Source of the DNA: an uncultured Nocardioides sp.
GTDB taxonomy: Bacteria; Actinomycetota; Actinomycetes; Propionibacteriales; Nocardioidaceae
Length of the DNA stretch: 64,000 nucleotides
NCBI RefSeq assembly: GCF_947489365.1
Contig: NZ_CANLDB010000003.1
Span: forward strand, 1 to 64,000
Direction of reading: 5' to 3'
The translations under genes and the position numbers were made by a program. The stretch's first letter is position 1. Each line of letters begins with the position of its first letter. The notes under the pieces are model-generated. The model worked only from the letters and a program-made list of their open reading frames with translations, had not been told where the DNA came from and made no database searches. Below are positions 8,588-16,290 of the stretch, piece by piece.

Positions 8588-9336
8588 CGGACCGCCTCGG
8601 ACTCGTCGCCGTCCACGTCCGTGCCCTCGCGGCGCACGCCCGTGACGGCCCCGTACGTCGCCCCGGCCAGCAGGGCGCCCACGACCGGCGCGACGAGGAA
8701 CAGCCACACCTGGCCGAGCGCGGAGGGGTCGAAGAAGGCCACCGCCAGCGACCGGGCCGGGTTGACCGAGGTGTTCGAGACCGGGATCGAGACCAGGTGG
8801 ATGGCCGTCAGCGCGAGCCCGATGGCCAGCGGGGCGAAGCCGACGGGGGCGCGGCGGTCGGTCACGCCGAGGATCACGTAGAGGAAGCCGAAGGTCAGCA
8901 CGGTCTCGACGACGGCCACCGCCAGGAGGCTGTAGCCCGCGGGCGAGTCCGCGCCGAAGCCGTTGGTGGCGAACCCGTCGGCGGTGGTGAAGCCGGAGCG
9001 GCCGGAGGCGACGACGTAGAGGACCGCCGCACCGAGCGTGCCCCCGACGACCTGCGCGACGACGTACGCCGGCACGTCGCGCCACGCGAAGCGACGGGCG
9101 ACGGCCAGGCCGACGGTGACCGCGGGGTTGAAGTGACCGCCGGAGACGTGGCCGACGGCGTACGCCATCGTCACGACCGCGAGGCCGAAGGCCAGCGCGA
9201 CACCTGCGAAGCCGACCTCGTCCCCGGCAAGCACGGCGGTGCCGCACCCGATCAGGACGAGCCAGCCGGTGCCGACGGCCTCGGCGGCGACGCGGTGGGT
9301 GAGACGGGGCGTGGTGGTCGCAGCAGCGCGACTCAT
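8584..9336 (-). CDS. aqpZ: Aquaporin (AqpZ-like MIP channel)
   Basis: The 250-residue membrane protein has both NPA boxes of the MIP family: [11 protein letters not shown] (about residue 70) and [14 protein letters not shown] (about residue 185), with Arg after the second box as in the selectivity filter. The His before the first box and overall pattern favour a water-selective channel over a glycerol facilitator; this is inference. Six hydrophobic segments are visible. The chosen ATG at 9336 has AGGAGG nine bases upstream; an in-frame start at 9417 would add an implausible basic extension. The C terminus is acidic. Coupled to the downstream 93-residue protein. Confidence 0.92.
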   Translation of the reverse strand: MSRAAATTTPRLTHRVAAEAVGTGWLVLIGCGTAVLAGDEVGFAGVALAFGLAVVTMAYAVGHVSGGHFNPAVTVGLAVARRFAWRDVPAYVVAQVVGGTLGAAVLYVVASGRSGFTTADGFATNGFGADSPAGYSLLAVAVVETVLTFGFLYVILGVTDRRAPVGFAPLAIGLALTAIHLVSIPVSNTSVNPARSLAVAFFDPSALGQVWLFLVAPVVGALLAGATYGAVTGVRREGTDVDGDESEAVR

Positions 9337-9459
9337 CGGGTGTCCTCCTGAGATCCGGCGTCCCGGTGGTCCGGGACGCTCCAGGACATCAGTCGCGCGG
9401 CGGGAGGAGATCGGCACGCTCGCGGGGCGGTGACACCCGTCTCACCTGACCCGCCCGCC

Positions 9460-9903
9460 TCAGGTCAGGCAGGGGGGACCGAGGTCGGGCACCGGGTCGG
9501 CGGCGGGGCTGGACCCCGCTCCGGGCTCGGGTCGGGCATCGGAGAGGCTGCGGGCCGCGCTCTCGGGCAGCGCGGGGGTGAGGACCTCGAGGACCGAGTC
9601 GACGACGGCGTCGACGACCTGCGGCCGGAGCCGGCCGCGGTCGCACTCCAGGCGGAGGACCGCGAGATCGCTCTGCACCTCGTCGCGGCGGCGCGCGGGA
9701 AGGCTCGAGAGCGTCAGGGCGACCTGGGACAGGTGCGCGAACAGGAGGACCCGCGTACGGAGGTCGGGACCCCCGGTGGAGGCCGACTCCGGCCCCCCGG
9801 CGGTGCCGTCGGGCTCTGCTCCCGGGCACGGCTGCCGGGTCCGCCGCGTGCGGAGGGCAGGCCTCGAGGACCGACGGTTGTCCCGGCGGTCCGGCTGGTC
9901 CAT
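9460..9903 (-). CDS. Small helical protein of unknown function (paralogue B)
   Basis: A 147-residue protein whose central part (VLLFAHLSQVALTL, then RLRPQVVDAVVDSVLEVLTP) matches the 93-residue protein at 8306-8587. The flanks differ: a charged Arg/Pro-rich N terminus of about 50 residues and a Pro/Gly-rich C terminus. ATG 9903 was chosen, but the nearest Shine-Dalgarno-like GGAGGAA is 16 nt away, so the start is uncertain; an upstream in-frame start exists at 9963. It precedes the aquaporin gene on the same strand by 123 bp. Function unknown. Confidence 0.55.
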   Translation of the reverse strand: MDQPDRRDNRRSSRPALRTRRTRQPCPGAEPDGTAGGPESASTGGPDLRTRVLLFAHLSQVALTLSSLPARRRDEVQSDLAVLRLECDRGRLRPQVVDAVVDSVLEVLTPALPESAARSLSDARPEPGAGSSPAADPVPDLGPPCLT

Positions 9904-10080
9904 GCGTGCGACGGTGATGGTTCCTCCCTGTCCACAGTTCCGTTCGACACCGGAACCACTCACGGATTGGTCGTGACGGGCTGCGGACTCCTCACAGGTT
10001 CCACCCCGTGACCTCGGTCATGCGTGCCTCCCCGCGACCGCCGTCCGTGCCCGGCGCGCGGACCTGGTCGGCGCACGCCC

Positions 10081-10157
10081 CGGGCCCACGAAACGCCGTC
10101 TGGGCGGACGAAACTTCGTGGGCCCGGAGGGGGTTTCACCAGCCGACCGGTGAAACC
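10081..10157. repeat. Composite palindromic intergenic repeat (copy 1)
   Basis: Contains a perfect 12-bp inverted repeat (10081-10092 with 10115-10126), then a 26-bp near-palindrome (10132-10157) with arms GGTTTCACC and GGTGAAACC. The order and much of the sequence match the element at 21579-21668. The interval 9904-10253 otherwise holds no recognisable gene. Confidence 0.8.
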
Positions 10158-10217
10158 CGAGGCGGGTGAGGCCCCTGTGACCACGGCCCGACACGCCCCG
10201 CCCGCAGGGACGACGAA

Positions 10218-10242
10218 GGCCCCGGTCCGATGGACCGGGGCC
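10218..10242 (-). terminator. Terminator hairpin downstream of tRNA-Leu
   Basis: A perfect 11-bp stem (10218-10228 with 10232-10242) with a 3-nt loop lies 12 bp past the tRNA 3' end in the minus direction. The following bases on the minus strand (TTCGTCG) give only a weak U-rich tail. Confidence 0.7.
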
Positions 10243-10253
10243 TCCGCACCACG

Positions 10254-10337
10254 TGCGCGAGGGGGGAGTTGAACCCCCACGCCCTTTCGGGCACACGGAC
10301 CTGAACCGTGCGCGTCTGCCTATTCCGCCACTCGCGC
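10254..10337 (-). tRNA. tRNA-Leu (anticodon CAG)
   Basis: An 84-nt class II tRNA on the minus strand. The acceptor stem GCGCGAG pairs with CTCGCGC, followed by discriminator A. The anticodon stem-loop CACGG-TTCAGGT-CCGTG places CAG at the anticodon. The long variable arm contains the GCCCGAAAGGGC hairpin, and the T arm has GGTTCAACTCC. No CCA is encoded, so the CCA-adding enzyme (59895-61376) must complete it. Confidence 0.95.
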
Positions 10338-10352
10338 CAGAAGCCTGGTGAG

Positions 10353-10380
10353 AGTATCCCAGCGCTTCCGACATGCCCAA
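10353..10380 (-). promoter_or_regulatory. Housekeeping-type promoter of tRNA-Leu
   Basis: On the minus strand TTGGGC (10375-10380) and GATACT (10353-10358) are separated by 16 bp, 15 bp upstream of the tRNA 5' end. Confidence 0.5.
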
Positions 10381-10521
10381 ACCGGGCCGAGTGCACCCGC
10401 GCCGACGACCCGGACCCCGATACGATCGCCCCCGACCCGGCTCGACCCGGGCGCCAGCGTGCTGCCCGACTCACCCGACGGTCGGCACCATGACGCGGAA
10501 CCAGGACGAGGAGGAGGTGCG

Positions 10522-11310
10522 ATGGGACGCCTGCAGGACTTCGAGAACAAGCTGGAGCAGGCCATCTCGGGCGTCTTCGCCCGCGCCTTCCGCAGCGCGG
10601 TGCAGCCGGTGGAGATCTCGGCGGCCCTGCAGCGCGAGGTCGACAACAACGCCCAGATCCTCAGCCGCGACCGCCGACTGGTGCCCAACGACTTCCACGT
10701 CGAGCTGTCCGCGACCGACCTGGAGCGTCTCGCGCCGTACGACTCCGCGATGGCCCGCGAGCTGACGGACACGCTGCGCAAGCACGCCGAGCAGCAGAGC
10801 TACGTCTTCCCCGGCCCGGTCTCGATCGCGTTCGAGTCGGCCGAGGACCTCACCACCGGCCGGTTCCGCATCCGCAGCCGCGCGCAGGCCAAGGTCACCG
10901 GCCGCGACGACTTCCCCGCCGACGGCTACGCCGAGCACGGCCAGGGCGAGGGCGGGTACGGCGGGCACGACCAGGCCCAGGGCGGCCGCCGCGCCACCCG
11001 GGCGGTGCTCGAGGTGAACGGCACCCGTCACGCGCTGCGTTCCCCCGGGCTCGTGGTGGGCCGCGGCACCGACGCCGACGTCCGCATCAACGACCCCGGC
11101 ATCAGCCGCCGCCACATCGAGTTCCGCGTCGGCGAGGGCCGTGCGGACCAGGGCAGCCCGCTCCACCTGTCGGTGCGCGACCTCGGGTCGACCAACGGCA
11201 TGACGGTCGACGGCGTCCGCGTCGCGCAGTCCCCCCTCGGCCACGGGTCGACGGTGAAGATCGGCAACACCACGATGACCGTCATGGTCGAGGACGGCCC
11301 CCGTGTCTGA
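10522..11310 (+). CDS. fhaA: FHA-domain protein FhaA (DUF3662 + FHA)
   Basis: The 262-residue protein opens with the DUF3662 domain (MGRLQDFENKLEQAISG onward, to about residue 130), then a Gly/Asp/Gln linker and a C-terminal FHA domain (about 165-258). The FHA phosphothreonine-binding signatures GLVVGRGTDADVRI, SRRHIEF and DLGSTNGMTVDG are intact. FhaA proteins bind phosphorylated partners of PknA/PknB and, in mycobacteria, the MurJ-linked pseudokinase domain. First gene of the fhaA-fhaB-pstP-rodA-pbpA-pknA-pknB operon; ATG 10522 has GAGGAGG seven bases upstream. A TACGAT hexamer at 10421-10426 may be its -10 element. Overlaps fhaB by 8 bp. Confidence 0.94.
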   Translation: MGRLQDFENKLEQAISGVFARAFRSAVQPVEISAALQREVDNNAQILSRDRRLVPNDFHVELSATDLERLAPYDSAMARELTDTLRKHAEQQSYVFPGPVSIAFESAEDLTTGRFRIRSRAQAKVTGRDDFPADGYAEHGQGEGGYGGHDQAQGGRRATRAVLEVNGTRHALRSPGLVVGRGTDADVRINDPGISRRHIEFRVGEGRADQGSPLHLSVRDLGSTNGMTVDGVRVAQSPLGHGSTVKIGNTTMTVMVEDGPRV

Positions 11311-11791
11311 GCTGACGCTGTTCCTGATCCGCTTCGCCTACCTGGCGATCCTCTGGATCTTCGTGCTCTCCGCGATCTCCGTGATCCGCTCCGACATGTT
11401 CGGCGCCCGCGTGCCCGACACCGGCCGCGGCCGGCTCGGCCGCAAGGAGAAGGCGGCGCGTGCGCCGAAGGCGACGAAGGGCCCGTCGCGACGTCGCGGC
11501 GCCCCCACCCACCTGCTGGTCGTCGAGGGCAGCAACGCCGGCGAGCGCGCCGAGCTGGCCGACGCGCCGCTGCTGATCGGCCGCGGCAACGACGCGGCGA
11601 TCCGCCTCGACGACGACTACGCCTCCACCCGCCACGCCCGCGTCGCGGCCTTCGAGGACGACTGGTTCGTCGAGGACCTCGGGTCCACCAACGGCACCTA
11701 CATCGGCAGCGCCCGGATCACGCAGCCCACCACCATCACGCTCGGCGTGCAGGTGCGGATCGGCAAGACGATCCTCGAGCTGAGGAAGTGA
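11303..11791 (+). CDS. fhaB: FHA-domain protein FhaB/FipA
   Basis: A 162-residue protein with an N-terminal membrane segment (LFLIRFAYLAILWIFVLSAI, about residues 5-28), a basic linker (RKEKAARAPKATKGPSRR) and a C-terminal FHA domain (about 70-160) carrying LLIGRGNDAAIRL, STRHARV and EDLGSTNGTYIG. In mycobacteria FipA links Ser/Thr kinase signalling to septal proteins. It starts inside the end of fhaA and ends 7 bp before pstP. Length and layout are normal for the family. Confidence 0.93.
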   Translation: MSELTLFLIRFAYLAILWIFVLSAISVIRSDMFGARVPDTGRGRLGRKEKAARAPKATKGPSRRRGAPTHLLVVEGSNAGERAELADAPLLIGRGNDAAIRLDDDYASTRHARVAAFEDDWFVEDLGSTNGTYIGSARITQPTTITLGVQVRIGKTILELRK

Positions 11792-11798
11792 CGCCCCG

Positions 11799-13415
11799 AT
11801 GACCTCGGTCCCCCCGGGCACCCCCGGCCCGCCGCCCCCGGGCGACGGCGAGCAGGTGGCACCACCCCAGCCCGCACCCCAGCCGACCCAGCCGCTCCCG
11901 GCGCAGGCCGCCCCGCAGCCGCGCACGGAGCCGCTCGAGGTGCCGCCGTCCCCCGACGACGACACCGCGCAGTCGGCCGGCGGCCTGGTCACGCCGGGCT
12001 CGCTGCGGCTGTCGTTCTCCGCCGTCTCCGACGTCGGGCGCGTCCGCAAGGACAACCAGGACTCCGGGTACGCCGGCGCGTGGCTGCTCGCGGTCTGCGA
12101 CGGCGTCGGCGGCGGCGCGCGGGGCGACATCGCCTCGTCCACCGCGGTCTCGCAGCTGCGGCGCCTGGACGAGCCCCCCGGCGAGGACCTGCTGGGCCTC
12201 GTGGCCGGGGGCCTGCACCGCGCCCACGACCGGATCGCGGAGCTCGTCGACGAGGACCCCGCCCTCAACGGCACCAGCACCACCGCGACCGTCGCCCTGT
12301 TCGACGGGACCCGCGTCGGCGTCGCGCACGTCGGGGACAGCCGCGCCTACCTGATGCGCTCGCGGACCCTGACCCAGCTCACCCGCGACCACACCTTCGT
12401 GCAGAGCCTCATCGACGAGGGACGCATCACCGAGGCCGAGGCCCGGACCCACCCCCACCGCAACCTGATCCTCAAGGCGCTCGACGGGATGCGGGACCCC
12501 GAGCCCGACCTGTTCGTCGTCGACCTCGCGGTCGGCGACCGCCTGCTGCTGTGCAGCGACGGCGCCTGCGGCGTCCTGGACGACGACACGATGCTGGGCA
12601 TCCTCGCCGACGGCACGCCGGACTCCGCGGCCCTCGAGATGGTGCAGGCCGCGCTCGCGGCGGGCAGCACGGACAACGTGACCTGCGTCGTCGCGGACGT
12701 CGTCCCCGTCGACCTGCCACCCGAGCCCGGCTCGGCCGCCGTCGACGAGCACGGCGCGCTGACGCCGCTGCTGGTCGGCGCCGCCGCGGAGCTCCCGCGG
12801 CGCGGCGGCGGCCAGACCCGCTCCATCGGGTTGTTCCGCGGCCACCGCTCCGGCGGCGACACGACGACCGAGGAGCGGGACCTCCCGCCCGAGGCCCCCG
12901 ACGCCATCTCCTCGGACCCCATCGACCCCGAGCGCGCCCGCTACGCCCCGCGACCCCCGCGCCGGTTCCTCTGGCTGCGCCGGCTCCTGGTCGCCGCCGT
13001 GGTCGTGGGGCTGCTGTGGGCGGCCGGCGCCGCGCTGTGGTCCTGGAGCCAGTCGCAGTACTACGTCGGGGACTCCGACGGCGTCGTCACGATCTATCGC
13101 GGCCTGAACGCCGAGGTCCCCGGCGTGACGCTGTCCAGCCCGCTGGAGGAGAGCGACGTCCCCCTCGACGAGCTGCCCTCCACCGACGCCCAGGCGGTCC
13201 GCAACGGCATCGAGGCCGACGACCTGGACGACGCCCGCGCCACCGTGGAGGACCTCGCGACCCGCCGCTCCGACGGCGAGGGCAGCGGCGGTCTCGCGCC
13301 GGAGGACGACCCCAGCCAGAACCCGAGCGGCGACCCGAGCCAGGACCCGAGCAGCGACCCCAGCCAGCAGCCCACCGGCCAGCCCTCGGGCGGCCAGCAG
13401 GGGGGCACCACGTGA
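11799..13415 (+). CDS. pstP: PP2C-type Ser/Thr phosphatase PstP
   Basis: The 538-residue protein has a Pro/Gln-rich N-terminal extension of about 65 residues that standard PstP lacks, then a PP2C catalytic domain (about 70-310). Metal-site motifs are RKDNQDSG, VCDGVGGGARGD, GTSTTATVALF, VAHVGDSRAYL, LLCSDGACG and STDNVTCVV. A transmembrane helix follows at about 396-417, then an extracellular region ending in Pro/Ser/Asp repeats (QNPSGDPSQDPSSDPSQQP). It reverses PknA/PknB phosphorylation at the membrane. Its TGA overlaps the GTG of rodA (GTGA). A second, more divergent PP2C domain occurs at the right end of the window. Confidence 0.94.
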   Translation: MTSVPPGTPGPPPPGDGEQVAPPQPAPQPTQPLPAQAAPQPRTEPLEVPPSPDDDTAQSAGGLVTPGSLRLSFSAVSDVGRVRKDNQDSGYAGAWLLAVCDGVGGGARGDIASSTAVSQLRRLDEPPGEDLLGLVAGGLHRAHDRIAELVDEDPALNGTSTTATVALFDGTRVGVAHVGDSRAYLMRSRTLTQLTRDHTFVQSLIDEGRITEAEARTHPHRNLILKALDGMRDPEPDLFVVDLAVGDRLLLCSDGACGVLDDDTMLGILADGTPDSAALEMVQAALAAGSTDNVTCVVADVVPVDLPPEPGSAAVDEHGALTPLLVGAAAELPRRGGGQTRSIGLFRGHRSGGDTTTEERDLPPEAPDAISSDPIDPERARYAPRPPRRFLWLRRLLVAAVVVGLLWAAGAALWSWSQSQYYVGDSDGVVTIYRGLNAEVPGVTLSSPLEESDVPLDELPSTDAQAVRNGIEADDLDDARATVEDLATRRSDGEGSGGLAPEDDPSQNPSGDPSQDPSSDPSQQPTGQPSGGQQGGTT

Positions 13416-14836
13416 GCCGGACCGACGCCGCCACCGGCACCGGGTCGGGTGAGTTCGTCCACCGCCGCCGGCGAGGAGCGGAGCTGTTCCTCCTGGTCGT
13501 GGCCCTCCTGGTCGGCCTCGGCGCGTACGCCGCCGTGGGCCTCGGCATGGAGGGCGAGATCCCGGCGGACATGTTCACCTACGGCGGCGGGCTGACGGTG
13601 ATGATCGTCGCCTGCCACCTGGTCGTCCGCTTCGTCGCGCCGTACGCCGACCCGGTGCTGCTGCCCGTCGTGGCCGCCCTCAACGGGCTTGGCCTCGCAG
13701 TCATCCACCGGCTCGACCTCACGTACGGCGAGATCGGCCAGAAGGACGACTACGCCCAGCAGCAGCTGATCTGGATGGCCCTCGGCGTCGTCCTGTTCCT
13801 CGCCACCCTGCTGCTGCTGCGCGACCACCGCACGTTGCAGCGGTTCACCTACACCTCGGGGCTGCTGGCGATCGTCCTGCTGCTGCTGCCCCTGATGCCG
13901 ATCATCGGCACCGAGATCAACGGTGCCCGGATCTGGATCAACGTCGCCGGCTTCAGCTTCCAGCCCGGCGAGGTCGCCAAGGTGCTGCTGGTCGTCACGT
14001 TCGCCGGCTACCTCGTGCTGCACCGCGACGCGCTGGCGCTCGCCGGTCGTCGCCTGCTGTTCGTCGACCTGCCCCGCGGGCGCGACCTCGGCCCGATCCT
14101 CGCGATGTGGCTGGTCAGCCTGGGCATCCTGGTCTTCCAGCGCGACCTCGGCTCCTCGCTGCTGTTCTTCGGCCTCTTCCTGGTCATGCTGTACGTCGCC
14201 ACGGAGCGGCCCGGCTGGCTCGTGGTCGGCGGCACCCTGTTCGCCGCCGGCGCGTTCGCCGGCTACCAGGCGTTCGGCCACGTCCGGCAGCGCTTCGACC
14301 TGTGGCTCGACCCGTTCGCGTTCTACGGCGAGGGCACCAACGACCTCGGCCGGCAGTCCGTCGAGACCCAGTTCGGCATGGGCTGGGGCGGTCTCATCGG
14401 CCGCGGCTTCGGCAACGGCCGGCCCGAGCTGATCCCGTACGCCAACTCCGACTTCATCTTCGCCGCGATCGGCGAGGAGCTCGGCCTGACGGCGGTCATG
14501 GCCATCATCGTCTGCTACGGCCTGATCGTGGAGCGGGGCCTGCGCACCGCCGTGACCTGCCGTGACGGGTTCGGCAAGCTGGCGGCCACCGGCCTGGCGG
14601 TCACCTTCGCGCTGCAGGTGTTCGTCGTCGTCGGCGGCGTGACCGGTCTGATCCCGCTGACGGGCCTGACCACCCCGTTCCTGTCGTACGGCGGGTCGTC
14701 GCTGGTCGCGAACTGGGTCATCGTGGCGCTGCTGCTGCGGATCTCCGACCAGGCCCGCCGGCCGCTGCCGTCGATGCTGAGCACGGAGCCCGACCCCGAA
14801 CCCGACGCCGAGGAGACCCAGGTGGTGAAGCTGTGA
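13412..14836 (+). CDS. rodA: SEDS peptidoglycan polymerase RodA/FtsW
   Basis: A 474-residue polytopic protein of the SEDS family, which polymerises lipid II into glycan strands. Family marks include GARIWINVAGFSFQPGEVAKVLL in the central part (the conserved catalytic-region Asp-containing loops follow), QRDLGSSLLFFGLFL, NDLGRQSVETQFGMGWGG and LPLTGLTTPFLSYGGSS-like PLTGLTTPFLSYGGSS near the C terminus. About ten to twelve membrane segments are visible. Its position between pstP and pbpA identifies it as the RodA-type partner of the adjacent class B PBP rather than divisome FtsW. It starts GTG, overlapping pstP, and its own TGA overlaps pbpA (GTGA). Confidence 0.93.
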   Translation: MSRTDAATGTGSGEFVHRRRRGAELFLLVVALLVGLGAYAAVGLGMEGEIPADMFTYGGGLTVMIVACHLVVRFVAPYADPVLLPVVAALNGLGLAVIHRLDLTYGEIGQKDDYAQQQLIWMALGVVLFLATLLLLRDHRTLQRFTYTSGLLAIVLLLLPLMPIIGTEINGARIWINVAGFSFQPGEVAKVLLVVTFAGYLVLHRDALALAGRRLLFVDLPRGRDLGPILAMWLVSLGILVFQRDLGSSLLFFGLFLVMLYVATERPGWLVVGGTLFAAGAFAGYQAFGHVRQRFDLWLDPFAFYGEGTNDLGRQSVETQFGMGWGGLIGRGFGNGRPELIPYANSDFIFAAIGEELGLTAVMAIIVCYGLIVERGLRTAVTCRDGFGKLAATGLAVTFALQVFVVVGGVTGLIPLTGLTTPFLSYGGSSLVANWVIVALLLRISDQARRPLPSMLSTEPDPEPDAEETQVVKL

Positions 14837-16290
14837 ACCGCCCGATCCGCACCCTGGCCGTCTTCTGCCTGCTGCTCTTCGGCGCGCTGATGGTCAACGC
14901 CACCGTCATCCAGTACGTCGAGGCCGGCGAGCTGAACGCGAACCCGTCGAACCGACGCGTCGTCGACGCCACCTTCGCCCGCGAGCGCGGCGACATCCTG
15001 GTCGGCCGGGAGCCGATCGCGACGTCGGTGCCGAGCGACGACGAGTTCGAGTACCAGCGCGAGTACCTCGCGCCCTTCCGGTACGCCCACGTCAGCGGCT
15101 ACTTCTCCTACTTCAGCCAGACCGGCATCGAGCGCACCCAGAACTCGGTGCTCTCCGGCGACGACTCCCGGCTGTTCGTGACCCGGCTGGTCGACATGGT
15201 CTCCAACTCCGAGCCCGTGGGCGGGTCCGTCGAGCTCACGCTCGACGACGGCGCGCAGACCGCGGCGTACGAGGGCCTCGAGGCGCTGGGCCCCTCGACG
15301 GAGGGCGCGGTCGTGGCGATCGAGCCGTCCACCGGCAAGGTGCTGGCGATGGTCTCCTCCCCCTCGTTCGACACCAACCGCTTCGCCGACCACGACTTCG
15401 CCGCGCTGAACGACACCTTCGAGGAGCTGGACGCACGCGAGGACGAGCCGCTGCTGAACCGGGCGATCCAGACCACCCTGCCGCCCGGGTCGACCTTCAA
15501 GCTCGTCACCGCGGCCGCGGCGCTGGAGAACGACATCGCCACCTCCGCCGACGACCCGGTGCCGGGCGGGCCGTCGTACCAGCTGCCGCTCACCGACATC
15601 TCGGTCGAGAACGGCGGGCGCGACTGCGGGTCGGGGGACATCCCGTTCACGCAGGCGATGGAGCAGTCCTGCAACACCACCTTCCTGGCGCTGGCCGACG
15701 AGATCGGCGTCGAGGACATGCAGGAGCAGGCGGAGAAGTTCGGCTTCAACTCCTCCTACCTCGACGACCTGCCGCTGCAGGCCGAGTCCCGCTACCCCGG
15801 CGACCTCGACGAGCCGCAGACCGCACTGTCCGGCATCGGCCAGTCCGACGTCGCGGCGACGCCGCTGCAGATGGCGATGGTCGCCGCCGGCATCGCCAAC
15901 GACGGGACCGTCATGAAGCCGTACGTCGTCGACGAGGTCCGCTCCCCCGACCTCGACGTCCTCGACCGGACCGACCCGAGCGAGCTGTCCGAGGCCACGA
16001 GCCCCGAGACCGCCGAGGTGATCACCGAGATGATGGTCAACACCGTCAGCGTGGGGACGGCGACGCCCGCCGCCATCCCCGGCATCGACGTCGCCGGCAA
16101 GACCGGCACCGCGGAGAGCGCCCCGGGCCGGCCGCCGTACGCGTGGTTCGTCTCCTTCGCGCCCGCCGAGGACCCGCAGGTCGCCGTCGCCGTGCTGGTG
16201 GAGGCGCCCGGCGGCCAGCAGGAGATCGCCGGCGGCACCCTGGGCGGCCCGATCTCCCGCGCGGTCACCGAGGCGGTGATCGACCAGTGA
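14833..16290 (+). CDS. pbpA: Class B penicillin-binding protein PbpA
   Basis: A 485-residue transpeptidase with one N-terminal membrane anchor (TLAVFCLLLFGALMVNATVI, residues 7-26), a dimerisation/pedestal region, and a transpeptidase domain from about residue 155. Active-site motifs are PPGSTFKLV (SxxK, Ser about 219), QSCNTTF (SxN) and AGKTGTAE (KTG). It crosslinks peptidoglycan made by the adjacent SEDS protein; in mycobacteria PbpA is a PknB substrate. GTG start overlaps rodA's stop, and its stop overlaps pknA, so all are translationally coupled. Length is typical. Confidence 0.95.
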   Translation: MNRPIRTLAVFCLLLFGALMVNATVIQYVEAGELNANPSNRRVVDATFARERGDILVGREPIATSVPSDDEFEYQREYLAPFRYAHVSGYFSYFSQTGIERTQNSVLSGDDSRLFVTRLVDMVSNSEPVGGSVELTLDDGAQTAAYEGLEALGPSTEGAVVAIEPSTGKVLAMVSSPSFDTNRFADHDFAALNDTFEELDAREDEPLLNRAIQTTLPPGSTFKLVTAAAALENDIATSADDPVPGGPSYQLPLTDISVENGGRDCGSGDIPFTQAMEQSCNTTFLALADEIGVEDMQEQAEKFGFNSSYLDDLPLQAESRYPGDLDEPQTALSGIGQSDVAATPLQMAMVAAGIANDGTVMKPYVVDEVRSPDLDVLDRTDPSELSEATSPETAEVITEMMVNTVSVGTATPAAIPGIDVAGKTGTAESAPGRPPYAWFVSFAPAEDPQVAVAVLVEAPGGQQEIAGGTLGGPISRAVTEAVIDQ

